A DNA stretch of 32,950 nt from contig JAKPJZ010000048.1 of NCBI GenBank assembly GCA_029553955.1, positions 1-32,950 of the forward strand, in the 5' to 3' direction. The position numbers and the translations under genes were made by a program. This DNA is from Chloroflexota bacterium. GTDB taxonomy: Bacteria; Chloroflexota; Anaerolineae; SpSt-313. Every line of letters starts with the position of its first letter. Position 1 is the stretch's first letter. Of the stretch, positions 22,605 to 32,950 are shown piece by piece. Below the pieces are notes generated by a model. The model searched no databases, was not told where the DNA came from, and saw only the letters and a program-made list of their open reading frames with translations.

Positions 22605-23840
22605 TTGGGCGGCACCGTCGTTGGCATCGATGTGGGCACCACCAAGATGTGCACCCTCGTGGGCGAGGTGGACAACGCCGACCAGTTGCGCATCGTCGGT
22701 GTGGGGGTGGTACCCTCGCGGGGCCTGCGCAAAGGGGTCATTGTTAGCGTCGACGAGGCAGCCGCGGCGATTGCCGCGTCGATCCAAAAGGCCGAGCGCA
22801 TCTCGGGCTACAAGATCGAGAATGCCTACGTCGGCGTGGCGGGCAGCCACATCGCCTCGCTCAACACCCGCGGGGTGGTGGCCATCGGCCGCGGCGACCG
22901 GCCGATCATGCAGGAGGATGTGGACCGGGCGATGGAGGCGGCGCAGGCGGTGGCCGTGCCCCACAACCGGCAGATCATCCATGCGATTCCGCGCGGCTTT
23001 TCTCTCGACGACCAGGAAGGGGTGCGCAACCCTATCGGCCTGATGGGCTACCGCCTCGAGGTCGAAGCACACATCGTCACCGGCGCCATCACGTCGCTGC
23101 GCAACCTGGCGAGCTGCGTTCAGAATGCGGGGGTAGGCATCACCGCGATGGTGCTGCAGCCCCTGGCCTCGGCCGAGGCCGTCCTCCGTCCCGACGAGCG
23201 AGAGATGGGCGTGGTATTGGTCGACGCGGGCGGCGGCACGATCGATGTGGCCATTTTCATCGAGGGGAGCATCTGGCACAGCCTGGTGTTGCCGGTGGGC
23301 GGCAACCACATCACCAACGACATCGCCATTGGGCTGCGCATCCCCTTCGACCTGGCCGAAGAGCTCAAGCTCCAGCACGGGCATGCCCTGCCCGAGGCGG
23401 TGGACCCCGACGAGGTGGTCGATATCCGCAGCTATGGCCACGGGCCGGGGCGGGTGGTCGCCAAGCGCGAGCTGGCAACCATCATCGAGGCCCGGGCCGA
23501 AGAGATGTTTGAGATGATCCTGCGCGAGATCAAGCGCTCGGGCTACGATGGGCTGCTGCCGGCCGGCGTGGTGCTCACCGGGGGCACGGCGCGGCTGGCA
23601 GGGCTGGTGGATCTGGGCCAGCGCGTGCTGAACCTGCCGGTGCGGGTGGGCGCGCCCACCGATATCGACGGGCTGGTGGAGTCGATTGAAGGGCCGGCCT
23701 ATTCGACCAGTGTGGGCATGTTGCTGTGGGGCATTCACCACGACAGCGAGCCCGATCGGGGCCGGCGACCGGGCCGCGGCGGCTCTGGGGGCCGGCACGA
23801 CAGGTTCCTGGGTTGGCTGAGGGAGTTCCTCCCTCGTTAG
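22605..23840 (+). CDS. ftsA: Cell division protein FtsA
   Basis: FtsA is the actin-like ATPase that anchors FtsZ to the membrane. The 411-residue protein has the N-terminal phosphate loop VVGIDVGTTKMCTLVGE, the SHS2-like subdomain with AYVGVAGSHI, the second phosphate loop DAGGGTIDVAIF, PVGGNHITNDIAIGL and VVLTGGTARLAGL. The C-terminus RHDRFLGWLREFLPR is a typical membrane-binding amphipathic helix after a Gly/Arg linker. The start is a rare TTG at 22605, supported by GGGGAGG eight bases upstream and by the motif beginning five residues later. A 240-base gap with a family B element separates it from ftsZ. Confidence 0.95.
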   Translation: MGGTVVGIDVGTTKMCTLVGEVDNADQLRIVGVGVVPSRGLRKGVIVSVDEAAAAIAASIQKAERISGYKIENAYVGVAGSHIASLNTRGVVAIGRGDRPIMQEDVDRAMEAAQAVAVPHNRQIIHAIPRGFSLDDQEGVRNPIGLMGYRLEVEAHIVTGAITSLRNLASCVQNAGVGITAMVLQPLASAEAVLRPDEREMGVVLVDAGGGTIDVAIFIEGSIWHSLVLPVGGNHITNDIAIGLRIPFDLAEELKLQHGHALPEAVDPDEVVDIRSYGHGPGRVVAKRELATIIEARAEEMFEMILREIKRSGYDGLLPAGVVLTGGTARLAGLVDLGQRVLNLPVRVGAPTDIDGLVESIEGPAYSTSVGMLLWGIHHDSEPDRGRRPGRGGSGGRHDRFLGWLREFLPR

Positions 23841-23879
23841 CGCTGCCTGCGAGACACGGAACGGCGCTTCGGACCTTGA

Positions 23880-24025
23880 CTAGGTTGTGTTTGCAGACCC
23901 GCGTAGCCTAGGGCCTTGTGCCCGTTTCGCGTCGCCACGGCGCCAGATTGGCCGCCAACAACGCCCACGAAGCCGCCTACGGCGGCCAAGGGGGGCCAGA
24001 CTACGGGTTTGCAAACACAGCCTGG
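23880..24025. repeat. Family B small inverted-repeat element, 146 bp (ftsA-ftsZ gap)
   Basis: Left end ctaggttgtgtttgcagacc (from 23880) pairs with gggtttgcaaacacagcctgg (24005-24025) with three mismatches over 21 bases. The start gcgtagcctagggccttgtgcccgt is shared with the 75-bp copy at 17798 and, less well, with the copy at 4765. The middle has its own inverted repeat around ccgcctacggcggcc. The ftsZ reading frame is open through it, which gives a false N-terminal extension. Confidence 0.85.
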
Positions 24026-24080
24026 AGGGAGTGGCGGGAGTGGTGTAGCGGTCGTGGCAGGCCTGGAGGAGGGTGCGGCC

Positions 24081-25166
24081 ATGTTGGATGGTGTTCAGGC
24101 GGGCGAGAGCTTTGCGCACATCAAGGTGGTTGGCGTGGGGGGCGGCGGCTCCAATGCGGTGAACCGCATGATCGATGCCGGGCTGCGGGGGGTCGAGTTC
24201 ATTTCGGTGAACACCGACGCCCAGGCGCTCATGCTGTCGCGCGCGCCGGTGCGCGTGCGCATCGGCGACAAGCTCACCAAGGGGCTTGGGGCCGGCGGCG
24301 ACCCCTCGGTGGGCGGCAAGGCGGCGGAGGAGTCGAGCGATGAGCTCGTGCAGGCGCTGGGCGGGGCCGATATGATCTTTATCACCGGCGGCATGGGTGG
24401 CGGCACCGGCAGCGGGGCGGCGCCGGTCATTGCGCGCATCGCCAAAGAGACTGGGGCGCTGACTGTGGGCGTGGTAACCAAGCCCTTCAGCTTCGAGGGC
24501 TCACGGCGCGCCCAGTCGGCCGACCAGGGGCTGGCAGCATTGCGGCAGGAAGTGGATACGCTGATCGTTATCCCCAACGACCGCCTGCTGCAGATTGTGG
24601 ATCGCAAGGCTTCGGTCCGCGACGCTTTCCGCCTGGCCGATGATGTGCTGCGTCAGGGCATTCAGGGCATTTCGGAGCTCATCACCGTGCCTGGGCTGAT
24701 CAACCTCGACTTTGCCGATGTGCGCGCCATCATGTCGCAGGGCGGCTCGGCGCTGATGTCGATCGGCCGGGCCGAGGGCGAGAGCCGTGCCACCGAGGCG
24801 GCCGAGCGAGCCATCTCTAACGCGCTGCTCGATGTGACCATCGACGGCGCGCGCGGCGTGCTCTTTAACGTGCGCGGCGGCGCCAACCTCACGCTCTATG
24901 AGGTGACCGAGGCGGCCGAGATCATCAAGCGCACGACGCATCCCGAGGCCAACATCATCTTTGGCGCCGTCATCGACGAAGAGATGGGCAACGAGATTCA
25001 GATCACGGTCATCGCTACCGGTTTCAACCAGGGTCGGGTGGCCGCCAAGCCGGTGCAGGAAGGCACCTCGCGGCCCACGCCAGCACGGGCGGTGATCGAC
25101 TTTCCGGTACGCACCTTCGACTCTGACGACCTCGACATCCCGGCTTTTCTGAGGCGGCAGGGATAG
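24081..25166 (+). CDS. ftsZ: Cell division GTPase FtsZ
   Basis: FtsZ is the tubulin-like GTPase that forms the division ring. The 361-residue protein has [15 protein letters not shown], the tubulin signature [10 protein letters not shown] at residues 103-112, the synergy loop [11 protein letters not shown] and the C-terminal peptide [10 protein letters not shown] that binds FtsA or other tethers. The unstructured linker is very short, about 25 residues. I chose the ATG at 24081 because a GGAGGAGG site is just upstream; the frame from 23916 is mobile-element sequence. A perfect 19-bp hairpin follows, and nrdR comes next with its own promoter, so the dcw transcript probably ends here. Confidence 0.97.
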   Translation: MLDGVQAGESFAHIKVVGVGGGGSNAVNRMIDAGLRGVEFISVNTDAQALMLSRAPVRVRIGDKLTKGLGAGGDPSVGGKAAEESSDELVQALGGADMIFITGGMGGGTGSGAAPVIARIAKETGALTVGVVTKPFSFEGSRRAQSADQGLAALRQEVDTLIVIPNDRLLQIVDRKASVRDAFRLADDVLRQGIQGISELITVPGLINLDFADVRAIMSQGGSALMSIGRAEGESRATEAAERAISNALLDVTIDGARGVLFNVRGGANLTLYEVTEAAEIIKRTTHPEANIIFGAVIDEEMGNEIQITVIATGFNQGRVAAKPVQEGTSRPTPARAVIDFPVRTFDSDDLDIPAFLRRQG

Positions 25167-25200
25167 AGCTGCTCGTGTGCTTGCGGCGGAGAGCCGACTG

Positions 25201-25242
25201 CAGGAAACCTGACAGGTCTCCGAAGACCTGTCAGGTTTCCTG
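25201..25242 (+). terminator. Perfect 19-bp hairpin after ftsZ
   Basis: Arms 25201-25219 and 25224-25242 are exact complements with a 4-base loop (ccga), 34 bases after the ftsZ stop. There is no T-run directly after, so it may be a repeat acting as a terminator. The core cctgacaggtctccg also occurs at 29751, where the second arm is cut short. Confidence 0.7.
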
Positions 25243-25306
25243 AGCTCCAAATGCAACCCTCAGCCGATTTTAACCTCACTTTTAAGGTGTGCAGCCTCTA
25301 TAGCTC

Positions 25307-25335
25307 TTGCACCTCCGGCCCAAATGTGCTAGTAT
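25307..25335 (+). promoter_or_regulatory. Probable nrdR promoter
   Basis: TTGCAC at 25307-25312 and TAGTAT at 25330-25335 are spaced by 17 bases, giving a start near 25342. Both boxes are imperfect. The NrdR boxes lie just downstream of it. Confidence 0.5.
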
Positions 25336-25349
25336 AGGGCCTGTCCGCG

Positions 25350-25396
25350 CCACAACATCTAGTACGAATCACAGGGGTCTCTACTACATGTTGTGG
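25350..25396 (+). promoter_or_regulatory. Pair of NrdR boxes in the nrdR leader
   Basis: Box 1 ccacaacatctagtac (25350-25365) and box 2 ctactacatgttgtgg (25381-25396) each match about 11 of 16 positions of the known palindromic NrdR box (acaCwAtATaTwGtgt). Their centres are 31 bp apart, about three helix turns, as in known NrdR operators. The two boxes are also inverted copies of each other, with one mismatch over 15 bases. Lying just after the -10 box and before the nrdR ribosome site, they suggest autorepression. Confidence 0.75.
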
Positions 25397-25417
25397 CAGT
25401 CCTGTCTGGAGGATACG

Positions 25418-25870
25418 ATGCCCTGTCCCTTCTGTGGGGCCGAGGATTCGCGGGTTGTCGATACGCGGCAGGTGGGCGATGCCATCCGCCGCCGGCGCGA
25501 GTGCGGGCGCTGCCACCAGCGTTTCACCACCTACGAACGGGTGGCGAAGGCGAGCATCATGGTCGTCAAGCGCGATGGCCGCCGGGAGGCGTTCGACCGC
25601 GAAAAGCTGTACGAAGGGGTCCGTCGGGCCTGCGCCAAGCGGCCCATCTCTACCGAAGCGCTCGACCAGTTTGTGGATCAGATCGAGAATCGGCTCTGTA
25701 GCCTGGGCCAGAGCGAAGTGCCCAGCCGGACCATCGGCGAGATGGTGATGGAAGCGCTCAGAGCGTTGGATAGCGTGGCCTACGTCCGCTTTGCCTCAGT
25801 GTACCGCTCGTTTGCCGACGTCGAGGACTATCGGCGCGAAGTCGATGGCCTGCTTGGGAGAGACTCGTGA
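25418..25870 (+). CDS. nrdR: Transcriptional repressor NrdR
   Basis: NrdR senses ATP/dATP and represses ribonucleotide reductase genes. The 150-residue protein has the zinc ribbon with Cys3, Cys6, Cys29 and Cys32 (MPCPFCG...CGRC), TTYERV after it, and the ATP-cone VVKRDGRREAFDREKL followed by RRACAKRPIS. I chose ATG 25418, with GGAGGA just upstream and the first Cys at residue 3, as in the family. It follows ftsZ and precedes nrdJ, its likely target. Two NrdR boxes in its own leader point to autoregulation. Confidence 0.96.
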   Translation: MPCPFCGAEDSRVVDTRQVGDAIRRRRECGRCHQRFTTYERVAKASIMVVKRDGRREAFDREKLYEGVRRACAKRPISTEALDQFVDQIENRLCSLGQSEVPSRTIGEMVMEALRALDSVAYVRFASVYRSFADVEDYRREVDGLLGRDS

Positions 25871-25926
25871 CGCGCCCCCTTGAGCCCCATGGAGGTATGC
25901 GCGCCGTGCCTCTTGGCCGAGCCCGG

Positions 25927-25957
25927 TGGCCCAGCCGGCCGTCCACGGGCTGGGCCA
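25927..25957 (+). terminator. Hairpin after nrdR
   Basis: tggcccagcc (25927-25936) and its exact complement (25948-25957) form a 10-bp stem with an 11-base loop, 57 bases after nrdR. There is no T-run. A second weaker hairpin (about 26021-26044, ggggcgacg with cgtctgcccc) follows. The 309-base gap before nrdJ shows no clear promoter, NrdR box or recognised riboswitch. Confidence 0.5.
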
Positions 25958-26179
25958 GACTCCTGTCAAGCACTACACGGCAGCAGTTTCCCCTTTCAGG
26001 TTAGTCTCTCTGCCTGTCTCGGGGCGACGGATCTCGTCTGCCCCGGCACGGGCTACAGCGCGCCCGGGTGGCTGCAACAAACAGAACAGGTGTGCTTGGT
26101 CGCTGCCTGCGCTCCGGCAGGTCAGTCGCCATTTCGTATCCTCCTTACCCGCTTCAGCAGTCGATTGTAGGAGATCGCT

Positions 26180-29100
26180 ATGGGCGTCGAAACCTTGATT
26201 CTCGCCGACAATGCCATCACGGTTCTGGAACGCCGCTACCTGGCCAAGGACGGCGAGGGCCGGGTCAAGGAGACCCCCGAGGCACTTTTGCATCGCGTGG
26301 CGCAGGCCCTGGCAGCCGCCGATGCGCAGTATGATGCCGGCAGCGACACTGCCGCCACTGCTGCCGAGTTCTATGCGGTCATGGCCAGGCTCGACTTTTT
26401 GCCCAATTCGCCGACGCTGATGAACGCGGGCACGTCGGTCGGGCAGCTCTCTGCCTGTTTCGTGCTGCCGGTGGAGGATTCGATGGACCGCATCTTTGAT
26501 GCGGTCAAGGCCACGGCGCTGATCCATCAGTCGGGTGGCGGCACCGGCTTTTCTTTCTCGCGCCTGCGGCCGGCGGGCGATATCGTCGGCTCCACGGGCG
26601 GCATCGCGTCGGGGCCGGTGTCGTTCATGCGTGTGTTCGACACGGCGACCGATGTGATCAAGCAGGGAGGCCGGCGGCGCGGCGCGAACATGGGCATGCT
26701 GCGTGTGGACCATCCCGATATCCTCAGCTTTATTGCCTGCAAGGAGCAGGAAGGCGCCTTTGCCAATTTCAACATCTCGGTAGCGGTCAGCGACGACTTT
26801 ATGGAGGCGTTGGCCAGGGGTGAGGACTATGACCTGGTCAACCCGCGCACAGGCAGAATGGAGCGGCGTTTGCCGGCGCAGGAGGTCTTTGAGCGCATCG
26901 TGGAGGGGGCCTGGCGCAACGGCGAACCGGGCGTGGTATTCATTGACCGCATGAACGCCGGCAACCCCACGCCGCACCTGGGGGCGTACGAGGCGACGAA
27001 CCCGTGTGTGACCGGCGACACCTGGATCCTGACGAGCGATGGGGCGCGGCAGGCGCGCGACCTGGTGGGCACACCTTTCACTGCGTTGGTGAACGGCGCC
27101 GCATGGGCGAGCCCGGGCTTTTTCTGCACCGGCCGCAAACTGGTGTACAGGCTGACGACGAGCGAGGGCTACTCGCTGAGGCTGACGGCCGAGCATCGTT
27201 TGGCCAAGGTGATGCAGTGTAGCCGCGGCTGCCTGCAGATGGAATGGACAGAGCTTGCAGCCCTGCAGCCCGGCGATCGTATACTCATCCACAACCACCG
27301 CGAGGCCAAGGGGTGGGCGGGCGCCTACAGCGAGGCAGACGGCTACCTCATCGGCCTGCTGCTGGGCGACGGCACACTCAGCAATGGGAAGGCAACCCTC
27401 TCCTCCTGGGGCGAGGCTGAAGGCGCGCTGGCGGTGCGCCAGCTGGCCCAAGAACATGCGATGGCCATGCCGCATCGCAGCGATGTTGGCGGTTGGAGCG
27501 CGGTGCGCGGCCGCGACGAGTATCGGCTCACGAGCACAGCGCTGAGCGGCCTGGCCGGCGAGCTTGGGATTGCCGGGGCCAAGGCCATAACGCCCGAGAT
27601 GGAGCGGGCATCGTCGGGCTTTGGCCGGGGTCTCTTGCGGGGGCTGTTCGACAGCGATGCATCGGTGCAGGGCTCGCAGGAAAAGGGCGTGAGCGTGCGC
27701 CTGGCGCAGAGCAGCCTCGAGTTGCTGCGGGCGGTGCAGCGCATGCTGCTGCGGCTGGGCATCGCGTCGACGATCTATGACTACCGGCGCATGGACGCGA
27801 CGGGCAGGTTCCCCGACGGGCGAGGCGGCAGCCGCGACTACCATGTGCTGGCGCAACACGAGCTCGTGATCGCCAACGACAACCTGGCTGCCTTTGCCGA
27901 GCGCATCGGGTTCAGCGATGGTGACAAGGCGGCCGCACTGGCGGCTGCGCTGGGCGGCTATCGGCGGCAGTTGAACCGCGAGCGCTTTGTGGTCAGCATC
28001 GCCGAGATTGTGGCCGAGGGCAGCGAAGAAGTGTTCGATGCGCAGGTCCCCGGCGTGAACGCCTTCGACGCCAATGGGCTGATGGCGCACAACTGCGGCG
28101 AGCAGGTACTCCTGCCCTGGGAGAGCTGCAATCTGGGCTCGATCAACCTGGCGCGTATGGTGACGCCCGAGCGCACGGTCGATTGGGAGCGGCTGCGGCG
28201 CACGGTGCGCATCGCGGTGCATATGATGGACAATGTCATCACCATCAACCGCTGGCCGCTGCCGCAGATCGAAGAGGCTACGCTGAGGACGCGCAAGATC
28301 GGCCTGGGCGTGATGGGTTTTGCGGACCTGTTGGTGGCGCTGGGTGTGCCCTACGACTCGGTGCAGGCCGAGACCATCGCGGCCAAGGTGATGGAGGCCA
28401 TCAGCTATTGGAGCAAGGAGGCCTCGTGCGAGCTGGCTGCGGGCCGGGGTGCCTTCCCGGCTTTTGCGGGCTCGTGCTGGGCTGCCGGCACGTTGCCAGG
28501 GCCGGCGCTGCAGGCCGCGGAGGGGGGCGACGGCAGCACGCCATGCCTGGCCGACCGACCGCCGCTCGACTGGCGGTGGCTCTTGCAGCGTATCGGCACA
28601 GTGGGCATACGCAACGCGACCACCACGACCATCGCGCCCACGGGCACCATCAGCATCATCGCCGGCTGCTCCAGCGGTGTCGAGCCGCTCTTTGCGCTGG
28701 CCTACACCCGCAAGCATGTGCTCGATGCCGAAGAGCTGCCCGAGGTCAACCCTCTCTTCGCCGAGGTGGCCCAGGCCCAAGGGTTCTTCACCCCGCAGTT
28801 GCTGGCCGAGGTGGCGCGGCAGGGCGGTTGCCGGCATATCGACGAAATCCCGCCCGATGTGCGCGCGGTGTTTGTGACCGCCCACGACGTGGCGCCGGCC
28901 TGGCACGTGCGCATGCAGGCGGCCTTCCAGCGCTACACCGACAATGCCGTCTCGAAGACGATCAACTTTGCGCACGATGCCACGCGCGAGGATGTGCGTC
29001 AGGCGTTCCTCGAGGCCTACCGCCTCGGCTGCAAGGGCCTGACTATCTACCGCGACGGCAGCCGCGAGGCGCAGGTGCTCAACGTGGGCGTGCGCGAGCG

Positions 29101-29647
29101 GCCGGCAGAGGTCACCGCCAGCGTCCGCGCGCCGCGCCCGCGGCCTATCGTCACGCACGGCTCGACAGAGAAGATCATCCTGGGCTGTGGGCGAACGCTG
29201 TACGTCACCATCAACACCGATGACCAGGGGCTGTGCGAGGCCTTTCTGCAGATGGGCAAGGCGGGCGGCTGTACGGCGGCGCACAGCGATGCGCTCGGGC
29301 GGCTCGTGTCGTTGGCGCTGCGCTCGGGCATCGAGACCTCAGCGATCATCAAGCAGTTGCGCGGCATCCGCTGCCCCTCGCCGTCGTGGCACAACGGGGG
29401 GACGACGCTCTCCTGCCCCGACGCTGTGGCCAAGGCGCTGGAGCACTTTATGGCGGGCGATGACGCCCCGGCCACCGTAGGCCAGCCGGAGAGCAGCGAT
29501 GGGGCAGCCAAGGCGCCCAGGCATCACAGCACGAGCGGCAGAGGGCTGCCCGACATGTGCCCCGAATGCCCGGAATGCGGCGCGATGGTCGAGTTTGCCG
29601 AGGGCTGCGCCGTCTGCCGCTCGTGTGGCTATTCGCAGTGCAGTTGA
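26180..29647 (+). CDS. nrdJ: Adenosylcobalamin-dependent ribonucleotide reductase (class II, NrdJ) with intein
   Basis: NrdJ makes deoxyribonucleotides using a cobalamin-derived thiyl radical, with or without oxygen. The 1155-residue precursor contains a 363-residue intein (residues 276-638); the spliced enzyme would have 792. Key residues fit Thermotoga NrdJ: one redox Cys is Cys93 in QLSACFVLPV, the radical Cys is Cys639 in the spliced NPCGEQ motif, and the partner redox Cys is Cys650 in ESCNLGSINL, eleven residues on. Further marks are SGGGTGFSFSRLRP, RRRGANMGML and TIAPTGTISIIAG. The C-terminus has a Cys-rich zinc ribbon (CPECPECGAM...CAVCRSCGYSQC). The ATG at 26180 follows AGGAG. It lies after nrdR. 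Confidence 0.97.
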   Translation: MGVETLILADNAITVLERRYLAKDGEGRVKETPEALLHRVAQALAAADAQYDAGSDTAATAAEFYAVMARLDFLPNSPTLMNAGTSVGQLSACFVLPVEDSMDRIFDAVKATALIHQSGGGTGFSFSRLRPAGDIVGSTGGIASGPVSFMRVFDTATDVIKQGGRRRGANMGMLRVDHPDILSFIACKEQEGAFANFNISVAVSDDFMEALARGEDYDLVNPRTGRMERRLPAQEVFERIVEGAWRNGEPGVVFIDRMNAGNPTPHLGAYEATNPCVTGDTWILTSDGARQARDLVGTPFTALVNGAAWASPGFFCTGRKLVYRLTTSEGYSLRLTAEHRLAKVMQCSRGCLQMEWTELAALQPGDRILIHNHREAKGWAGAYSEADGYLIGLLLGDGTLSNGKATLSSWGEAEGALAVRQLAQEHAMAMPHRSDVGGWSAVRGRDEYRLTSTALSGLAGELGIAGAKAITPEMERASSGFGRGLLRGLFDSDASVQGSQEKGVSVRLAQSSLELLRAVQRMLLRLGIASTIYDYRRMDATGRFPDGRGGSRDYHVLAQHELVIANDNLAAFAERIGFSDGDKAAALAAALGGYRRQLNRERFVVSIAEIVAEGSEEVFDAQVPGVNAFDANGLMAHNCGEQVLLPWESCNLGSINLARMVTPERTVDWERLRRTVRIAVHMMDNVITINRWPLPQIEEATLRTRKIGLGVMGFADLLVALGVPYDSVQAETIAAKVMEAISYWSKEASCELAAGRGAFPAFAGSCWAAGTLPGPALQAAEGGDGSTPCLADRPPLDWRWLLQRIGTVGIRNATTTTIAPTGTISIIAGCSSGVEPLFALAYTRKHVLDAEELPEVNPLFAEVAQAQGFFTPQLLAEVARQGGCRHIDEIPPDVRAVFVTAHDVAPAWHVRMQAAFQRYTDNAVSKTINFAHDATREDVRQAFLEAYRLGCKGLTIYRDGSREAQVLNVGVRERPAEVTASVRAPRPRPIVTHGSTEKIILGCGRTLYVTINTDDQGLCEAFLQMGKAGGCTAAHSDALGRLVSLALRSGIETSAIIKQLRGIRCPSPSWHNGGTTLSCPDAVAKALEHFMAGDDAPATVGQPESSDGAAKAPRHHSTSGRGLPDMCPECPECGAMVEFAEGCAVCRSCGYSQCS
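27005..28093 (+). mobile_element. Intein with LAGLIDADG homing endonuclease in nrdJ
   Basis: The intein starts at the Cys of CVTGDTWIL, right after NP, and ends at the HN before the +1 Cys of CGEQ. Splicing would therefore restore the NPCGEQ catalytic motif exactly. Its 363 residues include splicing block B with TAEH (T61, H64 of the intein), two LAGLIDADG-type helices (LIGLLLGDG at 115-123 and LLRGLFDSDA at 210-219) and the end VNAFDANGLMAHN. All residues needed for standard splicing are present: Cys1, block-B Thr and His, penultimate His, final Asn and +1 Cys. Both endonuclease helices keep an acidic residue, so it may be active. This insertion point is a known intein site in ribonucleotide reductases. 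Confidence 0.96.
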
Positions 29648-29750
29648 AAGCTCTTGCCCGTGCAACGGCGTACCATGATGGTGTTTGGGCGCACCTCGTG
29701 ATCGTCGCGGCGACATGCTGGTAGTGCCGGAGAGCGGTGTCGGCGAGACA

Positions 29751-29866
29751 CCTGACAGGTCTCCGGAGACCTCAGAACCTTGGCCTGTCATTGCGAGGAG
29801 GCCGCAGCCAACGAAGCAGTCTCCAATGCCCGACGTGGAGATTGCTTCGCTGCGCTCGCAATGACA
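29751..29866. repeat. Compound repeat after nrdJ
   Basis: Half of the ftsZ-terminator repeat (cctgacaggtct at 29751-29762, with ccggagacct following) is joined to a degenerate copy of the 5483-5571 palindrome. The unit from cagaaccttggcctgtcattg (29773) matches 5470-5522 with a few changes. Its right arm gattgcttcg...cgcaatgaca (to 29866) is partly deleted. The 437-base gap between nrdJ and rpoB holds this, the rpoB promoter and a leader hairpin; positions 29648-29750 show nothing recognisable. Confidence 0.8.
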
Positions 29867-29878
29867 GGTCGTTGCCGT

Positions 29879-29907
29879 TTGACAGAATTGACTCTTGAGT
29901 GTATACT
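29879..29907 (+). promoter_or_regulatory. Strong rpoB promoter
   Basis: A perfect -35 TTGACA (29879-29884), a 17-base spacer and a -10 TATACT (29902-29907) make this the best housekeeping-sigma promoter in the window. It implies an RNA start near 29914 and a leader of about 170 nt before rpoB. Confidence 0.85.
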
Positions 29908-30002
29908 GGCAGTTTGCGAAAGGTGCGCACGACGGGGGCCTGCAACGGACTTGACTCTCTGGTTTGTCATATTCAGGGAAATCATGGGATTTGTCTCTGG
30001 TG

Positions 30003-30032
30003 CCTCGCCCATCGGTTGGGCGAGGTTCATTT
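30003..30032 (+). terminator. Hairpin attenuator candidate in the rpoB leader
   Basis: cctcgccca (30003-30011) pairs exactly with tgggcgagg (30017-30025) around a 5-base loop and is followed by ttcattt. It lies between the promoter and the rpoB ribosome site, so it may end a fraction of transcripts early. The T-run is interrupted, so the call is moderate. Confidence 0.55.
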
Positions 30033-30084
30033 ACGCCAGAAGCGGCTGGGGCGAGGCGGACGTTGTGTGCGGAGGAGGGATTGA

Positions 30085-32950
<2,866 letters not shown>

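Noticed and set aside
23916..24080. N-terminal extension of ftsZ to 23916
   Set aside because: This part lies in the family B element, and the ATG at 24081 has a strong ribosome site and matches FtsZ length.
25871..26179. Possible cobalamin riboswitch before the B12-dependent nrdJ
   Set aside because: Words such as ggcaggtc and a GC-rich hairpin hint at B12-box parts, but the conserved GGGAA/GCCACTG core and the GAGACCTGCC end are not found in order on the plus strand. The nearest match is on the wrong strand and would point away from nrdJ.
29951..29975. Second rpoB promoter (TTGACT at 29951)
   Set aside because: No -10 box lies at a usable distance; the nearest TATT-like words are only 11-13 bases away.

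Overview
The window is a GC-rich bacterial chromosome segment carrying an almost complete division and cell wall (dcw) cluster. A minus-strand housekeeping block lies on its left. The nrdR and nrdJ ribonucleotide reductase genes and the 5' part of rpoB lie on its right. Every gene I could place has a vertical housekeeping role; there is no phage, plasmid or defence island. The combination of mraZ, the small basic protein gene sbp between ftsQ and ftsA, an ylmD-ylmE-proC-ylmG block, a B12-dependent ribonucleotide reductase and two CvpA-like genes inside dcw suggests a Chloroflexota (Anaerolineae-like) organism. That placement is an inference from gene content and protein style and is only moderately certain.

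Layout. Positions 1-4752 (minus strand, read right to left) hold a B12-binding-type radical SAM protein, pgeF/ylmD, yggS/ylmE, proC and yggT/ylmG. RNase P RNA (rnpB) follows on the plus strand at about 4950-5338 with its own promoter. Positions 5672-25166 carry mraZ, rsmH, an ftsL-like gene, ftsI, murF, mraY, murD, ftsW, murG, cvpA-like 1 and 2, murC, murB, ddl, ftsQ, sbp, ftsA and ftsZ. Many neighbours overlap by 1-4 bases, so the cluster is probably co-transcribed from the mraZ promoter, which carries four 10-bp-spaced MraZ boxes. murE is missing from its usual place between ftsI and murF; a seven-copy 59-60 bp hairpin array and a new promoter occupy that gap. Next come nrdR (with a pair of NrdR boxes in its own promoter region), nrdJ (interrupted by a 363-residue intein with a LAGLIDADG endonuclease at the catalytic NPC motif) and rpoB (strong promoter, leader hairpin, truncated by the window end).

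The unusual layer is the non-coding DNA. Almost every longer gap holds inverted-repeat sequence. There are at least two families of small non-autonomous elements with CTAG-starting terminal inverted repeats: family A, about 235-300 bp with a giant central palindrome, and family B, about 75-146 bp. The three family A copies each begin exactly at a CTAG whose TAG is the stop codon of the adjacent gene. All three genes in the window whose stop codon reads C-TAG carry such an element, and none of the seven genes ending in A-, G- or T-TAG does. Other repeats include a 44-bp-stem palindrome, heptamer repeats before ftsW and a REP-like repeat translated inside ddl.
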